A program made the position numbers and the translations under genes. Under the pieces are notes generated by a model, which saw only the letters and a program-made list of their open reading frames with translations, did not search any database and was not told the DNA's origin. A stretch of 64,000 nucleotides of DNA, taken from contig CAKKNE010000003.1 of the NCBI GenBank assembly GCA_918797485.1, positions 4,030,001-4,094,000 of the forward strand, written 5' to 3'. How positions within the stretch are numbered: position 1 is the stretch's first letter; each line of letters starts with the position of its first letter. The DNA comes from Pelagomonas calceolata (taxonomy: Eukaryota; Sar; Pelagophyceae; Pelagomonadales; Pelagomonadaceae). This document shows positions 1 through 20,919 of this stretch, one piece after another.

Positions 1-227
1 TCCTCGACTCTCTGCGTACGTCCCAGAAGAGCGATTCATCGGCGAAAATAATTTAGCTAGTATCTTACCGGCGCTAGCTAATTACACAAGATCGACAGAC
101 GCGCACTTTTTGTCCTTCTCACGCTGGCTGTGCGCCCTAAACTCGCCCGTTGAGTGATTTCCGACAAGCCTGTCTGTGCGGCCAGCCCTGGTGAAAGCGC
201 GGTCCGCCCCGAAAGCGCAGCCGCGCC

Positions 228-2048
228 ATGCAGCTGCTGAATGTGCTAGCTCTCCTTTTCGGCTGCCCATGCGGCGCCTTCGCCCCGACGACGAGACGGC
301 CCCGGCTCACGCTCAGGTCGACGCCGACGGAAGCCGAGATCGACGTCGACGCGCTGCGGGACGCCGTCGCCTGCGCCGAGGGCGATTGCGCGGCCCGCAC
401 GTACCACGTCGACCAGCTCAAGTCCACGCTCGAAGCCGCCATCGGCGACCAGCTCGAGGCCCAGAAGGCCCTGGACGACGCGAAACGGGCGTTACGCGAC
501 GGCGAGGCGCTCGACGCGCGGGCGCGCGCCGAGGCGGAGCGCCAAGCGGCGCGGGACAAGGCCGAGGCCGAGCGTAGAGAGTTGGAGGAGCGCCGCGCCG
601 CGGAGGCCGCCGAGCGCGAGGCCGCGGCCCAGGCGGCGCGCGAGAGGGCGGACGCGGAGCGGCGCGCGTTCGAGGAGCGCCGCGCCGCCGAGGCGCAGGC
701 CGCGCGCGACAAGGCCGAGGCCGAGAAGCGCGAGCTCGAGGCTAAGAGAATCGCCGATGCGGAAGCTAGGGAAGCGGAAGCGGCGGCCGCGAAGGAGCGC
801 GCCGAAATCGAACGGCGCGAGCTCGAGGCGAGGAGAATAGCGGAAGCGGAAGCTCGGGAAGCGGAGGCGGCGGCCGCGAAGGAGCGCGCCGAAATCGAAC
901 GGCGCGAGCTCGAGGCGAGGAGAATAGCGGAAGCGGAAGCTCGGGAAGCGGAGGCGGCGGCGGCGCGCGAGCGCGCGGACGCGGAGCGGAAAGCGCGCGA
1001 GGCCGCGGCGGCCGAGGCGCGCGTAACGGCCGAGCGCGAGCGTGCCGAGGCGGCGGCGCGCGCCGCGGCGGAGACCGCGGCGCGCGAGGCCGAGGCCCAG
1101 GCGGCGCGGGAGCGGGCCGAGCGCGAGCGCGCGGACCTCGAGGCCCGGCGCGCCGCCGAGGCCGAGGCCCAGCGCGTGGCGCGAGCCAAGGCGGACGCCG
1201 AGAGTGAAGCCAGGCGCAAAGCCGAGGCGGAGGCGCGCCAGGCCGAGATCGAGGCGAAGCGCGTCGCCGACGCCGAGGCCGCGCGGCTCGCCGACGTCGC
1301 GCGGCAAACTAAGGCCGCCGAGCGGCGCGACCGCATGGACGAGGTCAAAGCGAAGATCAAGTCGGCATCACGGAAAGGCAAGGCCGTCGGCCTGCCGGCC
1401 ATGCTCGGCGTGAATTTGAACTTCGGTCCTGACGACGAGGGCGGCGAGCAGGGCCCGAGCGACACGCCGGCGGCGGCGACGCCCGAGCCATCAACGGGCT
1501 ACGTCCCCGACGGCCTCACGAAGGAGCAGTACGCCGCGATCAAAGCCAAAGAACAAAAATCAACCAATCTGGGAGCGTGGGGTAGTAAAGTCGGCGGCGC
1601 GTCGGGGCCGCAAAGGGGCGACCTCATGTCGCAGCCCACCATCTGGACCGACCCGGCGAAGTTCTTCCGGGAAGATCAAAAGTTGAAATACGAGGCGGCC
1701 CAGTCCGACGCGTCGCGGCCGAACATCTACGCGTCGGGCGAGAGTTCTTTTGAGCAGTGGCAGTCGAAGCTGATCAACGACCTCTCGGCGAAGAAGCCTG
1801 AGCCGACGCCGGTCGCGGAAGAGGTGGATCCCGAGGCGGCGGAGGCGAAGAACCAGGAGATCGTGCAGGCGCTCGGCGCGGTCGCGGCGGCGGGCGCCGG
1901 GGCGCTCGTGGTTGCCGGAGTTGTGGAGGCCGAAGCAGCGATAGCGACCGGTACCGCGGCGGCGGCGGTGCTGGGCACGGTCGTGTCGTCGGCCGTGGCC
2001 GCGAAGCAAGCGGCAGATAATGATGATGAGGGGGAGAATAAGGAATAG
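228..2048 (+). CDS. Plastid-targeted Ala/Glu/Arg-rich coiled-coil protein
   Basis: Single-exon gene of 606 residues. The first 16 or so residues (MQLLNVLALLFGCPCG) look like a signal peptide, followed by AFAPTTRRPR, which matches the stramenopile AFAP plastid-entry motif and basic transit region; import into the plastid is therefore likely. Residues about 85-370 are an almost pure alpha-helical coiled coil rich in Ala, Glu and Arg, with a perfect 29-residue internal repeat. A less charged linker follows (about 370-545), then an Ala/Val-rich stretch (about 550-590) that could be a membrane or amphipathic helix. I do not recognise a family. A structural or tethering role inside the plastid is inference. 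The long antisense frame over the same bases is a composition artefact. Confidence 0.8.
   Translation: MQLLNVLALLFGCPCGAFAPTTRRPRLTLRSTPTEAEIDVDALRDAVACAEGDCAARTYHVDQLKSTLEAAIGDQLEAQKALDDAKRALRDGEALDARARAEAERQAARDKAEAERRELEERRAAEAAEREAAAQAARERADAERRAFEERRAAEAQAARDKAEAEKRELEAKRIADAEAREAEAAAAKERAEIERRELEARRIAEAEAREAEAAAAKERAEIERRELEARRIAEAEAREAEAAAARERADAERKAREAAAAEARVTAERERAEAAARAAAETAAREAEAQAARERAERERADLEARRAAEAEAQRVARAKADAESEARRKAEAEARQAEIEAKRVADAEAARLADVARQTKAAERRDRMDEVKAKIKSASRKGKAVGLPAMLGVNLNFGPDDEGGEQGPSDTPAAATPEPSTGYVPDGLTKEQYAAIKAKEQKSTNLGAWGSKVGGASGPQRGDLMSQPTIWTDPAKFFREDQKLKYEAAQSDASRPNIYASGESSFEQWQSKLINDLSAKKPEPTPVAEEVDPEAAEAKNQEIVQALGAVAAAGAGALVVAGVVEAEAAIATGTAAAAVLGTVVSSAVAAKQAADNDDEGENKE
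801..974 (+). repeat. Tandem 87-bp coding repeat (2 copies)
   Basis: Two adjacent units (801-887 and 888-974) encode the same 29-residue heptad-type block containing ERRELEARRIAEAEAREAEA. A more diverged relative precedes them. Near-identity at DNA level indicates recent slippage or unequal exchange inside the coiled coil. Confidence 0.8.
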
Positions 2049-2078
2049 TCGAATATATAATGATTACTTATGCACAAA

Positions 2079-3714
2079 TCAGGCGCCGAATAATGCGTGG
2101 ACGCCGAAGGAGCTGTAGGTCGTCGCCGACGACGTGAGCAGCTGCACCAAACAGGCACAACCGACGGACGCGCGGTGGAAGCGGACCGTCGCCGAGACGC
2201 GGCCGTTCGCCGCAATTGTCAGAGACGCCACCGATAGAAAACAGAGCGCCAGGACGAGGCCGAGCTGGAGGAACGTGTACATGACGAACGCGTCGGCGTC
2301 GCGCCGGTAGACCGCGCGGAGGCCGAGCGCCGTCAGCGGCAGCGCGAGGACGGCCGCCAGTAGGGCGGTGCCCGTGAAGGCGCCGGCGTCCTTTGAGAGC
2401 AGGACGCCAGCGGCCACGGCAGCGACGACGAACGCCGCCAGCACCTGCGCGAGTGCCAGGACCTCAAACCTACGAATGGGCCGCGGCTTCTTCGGCGCGC
2501 TCGCCTCCTCCGAGCCTTCCGAGGGCGGGGCGTCGCCGGTCTCCATCTGCTCGAGCTTGACGTCGTCGGCGACCTCGAGGGGCAGCAGCGGCGCCTCGAG
2601 GGGCCGTTCGGGCGACGCGTCGGGCGGCCAGAGCTCGTCGAGCTCGGCCGACGACGATCTGCGCTCGAGCGGCGCCGGCGCGAGCGCGCCCTCGACCGGC
2701 GGGCTCACGGGCCGCGCCGGCGTCGTCGCCGCGCCGGCGGACTCGTCCGAGTCGCGGCCTACCATTGACGCGCAGAGTGACGCCGCGACGGCGGCCGGCG
2801 GCCGCGCGTGGTCTCCATCGACGTCGACGCCGCCCTCGACCCGCTCCACGACGCCGTCGCCCAAAGCCGCGCGCACCTCTTCCCGCCCTGTGTGATGACC
2901 CGCTCAGTGGGACGTCGCGTTGCGAAGGCCCGTTGAAGACACTGACACGCACAGTCCGTCCGCGCCGTCACGATCTTTATCTTGTCGCGCGTCGCCGGGT
3001 CGATGAACGGCCGGACAGTGCGCCAGACGAGGCCGAATACGCCTGCGCGGTCGCGCGTGAGACGCCGTCGCCGCGTCCCCGGACGCCGCGGGCCGCACCG
3101 GGCGCGTTGATTATGAAAGTGACGCCCATGCGCTCGGGGTAGTGGCTCTGGTCATGCGCCGCGATGGCCTTGACGAGCCAGATGAAGTCCTTGTTGATGT
3201 GCTTCCCGATCGTCATGCCGGCGACGTCGAGGATCACGGCCATCGTGCCGTCGCCGCGATTCCTACTCCGGAGGGCGTCGAGCATCGCCGTGGCGCGTTC
3301 CTGCTCCCAGGCGTGGTATTTCACGACGTTCTCGAGCGGCACGACGGTCTTGAGCTTCTTTACTACACAACAAGCATAAGCTTGATAGAAGGTCAGGCGG
3401 CCCGCGCTGTCCAAACCTACACAGCGGCGGCGGTAGTATTCTGCCAGCACATCGGGCGATTGACCGAGGACGTCGGCCGGCGGCGTCGATCTTAGTGAAG
3501 CGGCGTCCTCCGCTTTCCTCCACTCGTAGTCCTCGCGGAGGAACGCGAGCGCCGCGTCGGGGTCGCCGCGCCGCGCTCTTGCGAAGCGGGCCAAGACGTC
3601 GTCGGCGGCGTCGACGCAGTAGACGTCCGTGAACTCGGGAAAGTTGGCGGTTCGCTCGGCCGCGAACAGCGCGCGGAGGCGCTCGAGGTCGGAGCTGGCT
3701 TCTTCGGCCCTCAT
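2079..3714 (-). CDS. Sec14-like (CRAL-TRIO) protein with C-terminal membrane domain
   Basis: Three-exon model of 504 residues: 3714-3099, 3042-2953, 2887-2079. Introns 3043-3098 and 2888-2952 have GT-AG ends, and the frame closes on a natural stop. The N-terminal half is a CRAL-TRIO lipid-binding domain: YEWRKAED, then GTMAVILDVAGMTIG, then GVTFIINAP. Exon 2 supplies the expected FGLVWRTVRPFIDPATRDK after splicing. The last exon adds an acidic Ser/Pro linker and about four hydrophobic segments (for example FEVLALAQVLAAFVVAAVAA). Start at ATG 3714 chosen because the frame upstream has no ATG; an upstream exon cannot be excluded. Probable membrane-anchored lipid-transfer protein. Fusion of Sec14 to a four-helix membrane domain is unusual. 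Confidence 0.72.
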
Positions 3715-4218
3715 GGCTGCCGGCGAATGCTGCCAGCGTGCGAAGCGCTCTCCGAGGTGAGGTGCTCTCTTAGATGCAAGACTGTGGGGAGTGCTCAAGC
3801 GCTGCTTTCAGACCTAAAGGGCAAAGCGGCGTCGCCTATGGGTATGGTTGAGCAAACCGACGATCGCTTACAGCGTGGCACTATCTGCGCGGCGCGTTCA
3901 AAGCGGCCTAAGAGGTTGCGCCGCAGACGCTGCCAGGCCGAACGCACACACCGGGAACCGTCCTGCACGTTGGCCCAGCCCTGCCTCCGGAAGGATCGGG
4001 TCCCGCGACGGCTGAAAGTTTGAATTCGGACGTCCAAAATAGGCGATGAGCCCCGGCATCGACGAGGCAAAAACGCTGGTGCATCGCCGCAGTATTGCTC
4101 CGCAGCAGTACAGCACTGCAGCATCGCTCAGCACTCATACACGAGGCGCAGCGCTGCGAGTTCAATCGCTGCAAAAATCGCTCCCGTCGCTGCAAAACAG
4201 CAAGCCTGACAGGACACC
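3715..4218. promoter_or_regulatory. Divergent intergenic region, Sec14-like / HSP70
   Basis: Shared upstream region of two divergent genes. I see no TATA box and no clear heat-shock element; the nearest thing is an imperfect GAA/TTC cluster around 4011-4025 (GAAAGTTTGAATTC). Open frames here look like composition artefacts. Confidence 0.4.
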
Positions 4219-6171
4219 ATGGCATCCTTCGAAGGCGATGCTGGTCCCGTGCTAGGTATCGACCTAGGCACGACGTTTTCGTGTGTTGCCGTCTACGACG
4301 ACGCCGAAAAAAAAGTGAAAGTCCTGGAGAACAGCGAAGGAGCCAGAACAACACCGAGTTACGTCGCCTTCACGGAGACCGGTCGATTGGTAGGAGCCGC
4401 CGCCAAGTCCCAAGCAGCAAGCAACGCCAAGGGCACGTTGTTCGACGTGAAACGCATTATTGGGCGGACGTTTCAAGATCATGTGGTGCAGGACGAGTGC
4501 AAGCGCTTGCCGTTTCCGGTCCGCGAGCACCCTTCCAAATCCAAGAGACCTTTAGTTGAGGTGAGATGGCGCGGCGAGACGAAGCAGTTCGCGCCCGAGG
4601 AAGTCAGCGCCATGGTCCTGCAGGAGATGGCCGACATCGCCGCGAAAAAACTCGGCAGAGAAATTACGAGAGCGGTCATCACGGTGCCCGCGCATTTCAA
4701 CGACCAACAGCGCCAGGCCACCAAAGACGCTGGTAGAATTGCCGGTCTGGAGGTTCTGCGGATCATCAACGAGCCGACGGCCGCGGCCCTGGCGTACGGG
4801 CTGCACGACCTCGCTACCAAGTCCTCCGAGGTCGGGCGAGTGTTAATTTTCGACCTGGGCGGCGGTACGTTTGACGTCAGTGTGTTACAGTTGGAGGGCG
4901 GGGTGTTTGCCGTGCAAGCGACCGGCGGCGACACGCACCTGGGCGGCGAGGACTTCGACGCGCGGCTCGTCGACCACGTCATCCGCGCCCACGCGAGGAA
5001 AGCCTGCGGCCCGAAGATCAAGAACGTCAAGAACGGCCACAAAAATCAGAAAGGCTCTTCCGCGGCAGAAAAAAAGAGAAAACAGGAAGAACAACAAATT
5101 ATTGGGAAACTGAAGGCCGACCCCAAGGCCATGCGCCGACTGGCTCGATTATGTGAGAACGCGAAACGGGAGCTGTCCACCGCCGAGGACGCCGAGGTCG
5201 AGGCCGAGGAATTGCAGCCCGGTCTGGACCTGAAAGTCCGCGTCACGCGCCAGGCCTTCGAGGGGCTCTGTGCGGACCTCTTTGAGTCGTGTTTAAATAC
5301 GGTGGAGAGCGTCGTGAGGGATGCGGGCTGCCAGATGAGCGACATCACCGAGTGCGTTTTGGTAGGTGGTTCCACGCGAGTCCCCAAACTGCAGGAGAAG
5401 CTGTATGCCCAGTTTGGTGGGCGGCTGGAGCTGTGCAAGACGGTGCACCCCGACGAGGCCGTTGCCGTGGGTGCTGCGGTGCAAGGCGCCATATTGCGAG
5501 CTGGGTTGACGGGTGGCGGGCAAGATCTCGCGCCAGAAAGCTGCCAAGACTTGGTATTGTTGGATGTGACTCCATTATCGCTAGGCATCGAGCTGGAGGG
5601 CGGGCACATGTCCACACTGATCAAACGATCGACAGCCATACCCTGTAGCAAGACGAGAGAATATACAACAGTAGAAGACTTCCAGACGCAAATTGATGTT
5701 TGTGTCTATGAAGGAGAAAGACCTCATGTCAGCGGCAACAACAAGCTAGGCGAGTTCTCGGTCGAAGGTCTATATAGGGGTAAAGCTGGAGAGGCTAAGG
5801 TTGATGTGACCTTCGCATTGGACGCGAACGGCATCCTCTCCGTCTCCGCGCGAGATACGGTGACGAACGCGTCCGCCGAGACGACGATCAAGGCCGACCG
5901 CGGCCGCTTGGACGAAGATGATATAAGAAGGATGATCGAGGACGCGAAAAAAATGAGGGAAGGCGACTCGCAGTTCGCGGAGAAGGCGCGCCTGCGGAAC
6001 GCGTTGGAGGAGGCCTGCTACGCCGCGAACAAGACGGCGTCTGGCAAATCCAAGGCGCAGCTCGACGACCTGTTGGAGTGGCTCGAGTACGACGCGGAGG
6101 ACGCCGACATGGATGCCTTGGTGGAAAGGGTGGCGACGCTGAGGGCGGACTTCGGGGTCGTGGTTAAGTAG
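4219..6171 (+). CDS. HSP70: HSP70-family chaperone
   Basis: Single exon, 650 residues, start in good context (ACACCATGG). ATPase signatures are all present: GIDLGTTFSCVAVY near the N-terminus, IINEPTAAALAYGL, VLIFDLGGGTFDVSVL and VLVGGSTRVPKLQ. The substrate-binding domain follows (DVTPLSLGIELEGGHMS) and then a helical lid. Two oddities: a Lys-rich insertion of about 30 residues (KNGHKNQKGSSAAEKKRKQE and onward) in the ATPase domain just before the RRLARLCENAKRELS segment, and a C-terminus (LRADFGVVVK) with neither the cytosolic EEVD nor the ER KDEL/HDEL tail. No targeting peptide is evident. Probably a cytosolic HSP70 paralogue that does not use EEVD-binding co-chaperones. Its stop lies 5 bp from the convergent kinase-WD40 stop. 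Confidence 0.95.
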   Translation: MASFEGDAGPVLGIDLGTTFSCVAVYDDAEKKVKVLENSEGARTTPSYVAFTETGRLVGAAAKSQAASNAKGTLFDVKRIIGRTFQDHVVQDECKRLPFPVREHPSKSKRPLVEVRWRGETKQFAPEEVSAMVLQEMADIAAKKLGREITRAVITVPAHFNDQQRQATKDAGRIAGLEVLRIINEPTAAALAYGLHDLATKSSEVGRVLIFDLGGGTFDVSVLQLEGGVFAVQATGGDTHLGGEDFDARLVDHVIRAHARKACGPKIKNVKNGHKNQKGSSAAEKKRKQEEQQIIGKLKADPKAMRRLARLCENAKRELSTAEDAEVEAEELQPGLDLKVRVTRQAFEGLCADLFESCLNTVESVVRDAGCQMSDITECVLVGGSTRVPKLQEKLYAQFGGRLELCKTVHPDEAVAVGAAVQGAILRAGLTGGGQDLAPESCQDLVLLDVTPLSLGIELEGGHMSTLIKRSTAIPCSKTREYTTVEDFQTQIDVCVYEGERPHVSGNNKLGEFSVEGLYRGKAGEAKVDVTFALDANGILSVSARDTVTNASAETTIKADRGRLDEDDIRRMIEDAKKMREGDSQFAEKARLRNALEEACYAANKTASGKSKAQLDDLLEWLEYDAEDADMDALVERVATLRADFGVVVK

Positions 6172-6176
6172 GAGTC

Positions 6177-9303
<3,127 letters not shown>

Positions 9304-9673
9304 CCCAGCGCTTATGATACCTCCATCTGTTCAGATGAAAGGGCAGCCCAGCGGTGGCAGGCGGCCTGCCCACGCAAGTGGTGCTCGCGAGAGGAGCGTT
9401 ACTGAGTTCTGTGGGGCAGCCGTTGGGGCCCCGCGGAGACGCGAGACCGGAGGCGTTCCGCCTCGAAAATCCTGCGGGGCCCCGCACGCGCGCTCGCGCC
9501 TCGATGGAGCAGGCACTCCTCCAGCTCCCTTTCACCGCGTAGATTACAGCTCTTCCACGAGAAGGAAGCTCGCGACGGCCAACGCGCCGCGCGCGCGCAT
9601 CGCCCGGCCGCGGCCTGCTGAATTTTTACTAGGGGCTCCGCCCACTAGTCCTAGCACCGTAACAATCACCTGA
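9304..9673. other. Intergenic, with nested inverted repeat
   Basis: Upstream of the kinase-WD40 gene. No gene seen. Contains an outer inverted repeat GGGGCCCCGC (9425-9434) / GCGGGGCCCC (9474-9483) enclosing a smaller hairpin GAGGCG (9450-9455) / CGCCTC (9459-9464). Confidence 0.5.
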
Positions 9674-9859
9674 ATATCCGATAGATACGGCGGCGTCGGC
9701 TTCTACGCCGTCGACGTCGACGCCGCGAAGCCCGTGTCGCAGGCGCACGGCGTCTCGTCGATGCCGACCTTCGTGTTCTTCAAGGGCGGGAAGGAGATCG
9801 AGCGCTTCTCGGGCGCGGACGAGAACAAGCTGAGCCAGCTCATCGAGCGGCTGAAGTAG
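9674..9859 (+). pseudogene. Thioredoxin C-terminal fragment
   Basis: An open stretch ending at TAG 9857-9859 reads GVGFYAVDVDAAKPVSQAHG, then VSSMPTFVFFKGGKEIERFS and GADENKLSQLIERLK. This is the second half of a thioredoxin fold, including the cis-proline segment (MPTF). The N-terminal half with the WCGPC active site is absent: a stop lies just upstream in frame and no ATG or convincing acceptor is seen. Most likely a truncated copy stranded between the two WD40 genes; a terminal exon of a gene with a distant first exon is less likely. Confidence 0.65.
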
Positions 9860-9908
9860 TCTCCTAAGTCTATGTTTCTAGTGTCTGCGGCGATGGCGTG
9901 TGGCCTCA

Positions 9909-13973
<4,065 letters not shown>

Positions 13974-14729
13974 CCTAGCAAGTGGTTGCTGCCTTGGGCA
14001 GCCCAAACGCTACGGAAATGGCATCAGTGCCGCCGCGGCACTGCAGAATCGCGCGCGGTGCGAGGCGGAAGCAGCTCCTTTGCTCTCGTCGACAGCGCAA
14101 CGCGAGAGCCCAGCGCCCACAAGGCGTTCGAACCCGCACCCCTGAGGACCGGTCAAGAGCGGTCGTCGGGGCGAGTGATACCCGGGTTCACTCCGTCCGG
14201 AAGTGCGCAGACCAGGCCGGGATTGCGAGCCTGCGTTGTGCGGATGGGGACCGCGCGGCGCGGGCTTGTCGCCTGCGGGCCGCGTTCGTGGCGACTCCCA
14301 GTTTTTAGAGTGGCTCCTCCTCCTCCTTTCCTGCCGAGGAGTTTCGACGCTCCAGGAGTTAGAGAGAGAGAGTCGCTTATTGAACCCACCCCCAGGTAGT
14401 ACGGACCCCGAACGAGTTACCTATCGTCAAAGACACTAGGAAGCGAATCGACGTAATTTTTTGTGCGGCTTGTGAGCCTTGGCTGCTGCAATAAAAAGCA
14501 GGTAGAGTCAGTCGCAGCGTCAATCATCATTCATTTCGGGCGTGCTGCCGCAATTTTGCAGCAAAACTTCGCACGAGACACGCCCGTCGGCGCCCGTCGG
14601 CGTCCGATGGGAGAGGCCCGATCGAAAAAGTGCCTACGTGAGCCGTCGGACGGAGCCGCACCGCGACCGGCTGCGCGCGGCACGACGCCGACGCAGACAC
14701 GCCGACCGACCGTCGACCACGCAGGCACG
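13974..14729. other. Divergent intergenic region
   Basis: Separates the SF1-WD40 gene from the GDP-mannose dehydratase gene. No gene or RNA I can support. Holds an AGACACTAGG motif at 14431-14440 and a short GA-rich run near 14362. Confidence 0.4.
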
Positions 14730-15848
14730 ATGACGACGCCCCCGCCCGGCGCCCACAAGACGTTACAAATAGAGGCCAACCCGAACGTGGCCCTCATCAC
14801 TGGCATCACGGGCCAGGACGGCTCGTATTTGGCCGAGTTTTTATTAGGCAAGGGCTACACGGTCCACGGCATCATCCGGCGCAGCTCGTCGTTCAACACG
14901 GGCCGCATCGAGCACTTGTATCGCGACAAGCACGATCAGGACGTGAAACTATTTTTGCACTACGGCGACCTCACGGACTCCTCGAACCTCTTCCACATCA
15001 TCTCGACGGTGCGGCCCTCGGAAGTCTACAACCTGGGCGCCATGTCGCACGTCAAGGTCTCGTTCGAGATGTCCGAGTACACGGCCGAGGCCGACGGCGT
15101 CGGCACGTTGCGTCTGTTGAACGCCATTCGGTCCGCGGGCCTCGAAAAGGCGACGCGCCTCTACCAGGCGTCCACCTCGGAGCTCTACGGCAAGGTCCAG
15201 GAGATCCCGCAGAAAGAAACCACACCCTTCTACCCGCGGTCGCCCTACGGCGTCGCGAAGCAGTACGCCTACTGGATGCTCATCAACTACCGCGAGGCCT
15301 ACGGCATGCACCTGACGAACGGCATCCTCTTCAACCACGAGTCGCCGCGCCGCGGCCCGACGTTCGTCACGCGCAAGATCACGCGGGCCGTCGCGCGCAT
15401 CAGCCAGGGCAAGATGAAGACCTTATATCTGGGCAACCTCGACGCGAAGCGCGACTGGGGCCACGCGCGCGACTACGTCGAGGGCATGTGGCTCATGGTC
15501 CAGCGCGACGAGCCTGATGATTATGTCCTCAGCACGGGCGAGTGCCACTCGGTCAAGGAGTTCTGCGAGGTCGCCTTCGCGCGCGTCGGCATCACCGTGC
15601 AGTGGAAGGGCGCGGCCGGCTCGGTGGACGAGATCGGCGTCGACGCGACGGACCCGAGCCGCGTCCTCGTCAAGGTCGACCCCAAGTACTTCCGGCCGAC
15701 GGAGGTCGATTTATTGGTCGGCGACTGCTCGAAGGCCAAGAAGCTCCTGGGCTGGGCGCCCAAGGTCACCTTCAAGGCGCTCGCCGAGGAGATGGTCGAC
15801 GCGGACCTCGCCGAGCTCCGGTCCGAGCTCGCGCGGGCGGGCCAGTAG
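14730..15848 (+). CDS. GMD: GDP-mannose 4,6-dehydratase
   Basis: Converts GDP-D-mannose to GDP-4-keto-6-deoxymannose, the first step towards GDP-L-fucose and GDP-rhamnose. Single exon, 372 residues, the usual length for the family. Extended short-chain dehydrogenase: nucleotide-binding [59 protein letters not shown] and the catalytic Tyr-Lys pair in [10 protein letters not shown], followed by NHESPRRG and [11 protein letters not shown]. Start at ATG 14730 chosen because it begins right before the Rossmann domain; the frame continues upstream with further in-frame Met but no recognisable targeting signal. Probably cytosolic. Confidence 0.96.
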   Translation: MTTPPPGAHKTLQIEANPNVALITGITGQDGSYLAEFLLGKGYTVHGIIRRSSSFNTGRIEHLYRDKHDQDVKLFLHYGDLTDSSNLFHIISTVRPSEVYNLGAMSHVKVSFEMSEYTAEADGVGTLRLLNAIRSAGLEKATRLYQASTSELYGKVQEIPQKETTPFYPRSPYGVAKQYAYWMLINYREAYGMHLTNGILFNHESPRRGPTFVTRKITRAVARISQGKMKTLYLGNLDAKRDWGHARDYVEGMWLMVQRDEPDDYVLSTGECHSVKEFCEVAFARVGITVQWKGAAGSVDEIGVDATDPSRVLVKVDPKYFRPTEVDLLVGDCSKAKKLLGWAPKVTFKALAEEMVDADLAELRSELARAGQ

Positions 15849-15984
15849 TTCCCCCTCCCCTCTCCCAGCCCAGTCGTTGTCCGAAGTCATAAGTATGCAT
15901 ACTACAACCCAGTCGAGTCATCTCTCGTCTCGCGACGACGGCGTCGGCCCCGCCTCCACGCCATGGTGCGGTCACTAATAGGGG

Positions 15985-16244
15985 TAAGGTAAGGTATGTA
16001 AAACGGCTCGGGGGATTAAAGCTGCGCCTATCAGCGATCGGGGGTATTCCACCGGACATAGGAACCGTTATTACATTTATGATCGACCGACTTGACCACT
16101 CTCCAAAAAATCCCGCATGCTGCGCGAGCGTCGTCGTGGGGGAAAGGTATTTAAAACGAGCCGGGATTAAACCCTAAAATATATCAGCGACACCACTATT
16201 ACACAGGACATAGGAACCGGTATTAGATTCATGATCGACCGACT
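15985..16244. repeat. Diverged direct repeat of about 108 bp (2 copies)
   Basis: Copies at about 15985-16093 and 16138-16244 share GACATAGGAACCG, TATGATCGACCGACTT (CATGATCGACCGACTT in the second) and the GGTAT..TAAAACG..C start. They are noncoding and lie between the GMD gene and the convergent ubiquitin-fusion gene. Origin unknown; possibly remnants of a small repeat element. Confidence 0.65.
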
Positions 16245-16363
16245 TTTTTTTTTACCGATGGATACTCCAGCCTTGCCCGGCACCGCCGCGGTGGTACCCC
16301 GAGGCGTGGGCGACCCCCCACGCCGTCGACGGGATCTCTAAAGAGCACTTACGCCCCCCTTCC

Positions 16364-20657
<4,294 letters not shown>

Positions 20658-20879
20658 ATGGGCCTCCTCACGCCCGCGGAAGGCATCAACTACAACTTTA
20701 TACTAGGTATGTACTCCTTTTTCCTGGCGCTCGGCGCGTTGTTCGCCGGACTGGAATTTGTGATGGGCGTGGACGCCGTCAAGGGCTTTTATTTAGTGTT
20801 CGCGCCCTTCGTCCCAGCGTTCATGTGGTGCACCGTCGTGCGGTCGGCGTGGCTGTCGGCGAAGGCGAAGAAGGATTGA
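20658..20879 (+). CDS. Small two-helix membrane protein (73 aa)
   Basis: ATG 20658 in context GCAGCCATGGG opens a 73-residue frame with two hydrophobic segments, FILGMYSFFLALGALFAGLE and GFYLVFAPFVPAFMWCTVV, and a basic C-terminus SAKAKKD. I do not recognise the family. The stop lies only 40 bp before the ATG of the next gene on the same strand. It may be a small subunit of an organellar membrane complex, but nothing in the sequence proves that. Confidence 0.65.
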   Translation: MGLLTPAEGINYNFILGMYSFFLALGALFAGLEFVMGVDAVKGFYLVFAPFVPAFMWCTVVRSAWLSAKAKKD

Positions 20880-20919
20880 TGCGTACCGCTGGCGACGACT
20901 TACCGCCACGCGAGGCGCG

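Noticed and set aside
137-1465. 442-residue Ser/Ala/Arg-rich antisense ORF
   Set aside because: Mirror frame of the GC-rich coiled-coil gene; no start context and repetitive composition only.
14085-14190. tRNA-like T-arm (GGTTCGAAC / GGGTTCACTCC)
   Set aside because: No paired acceptor stem, no box A at the right distance on either strand. Same for 60348-60362.
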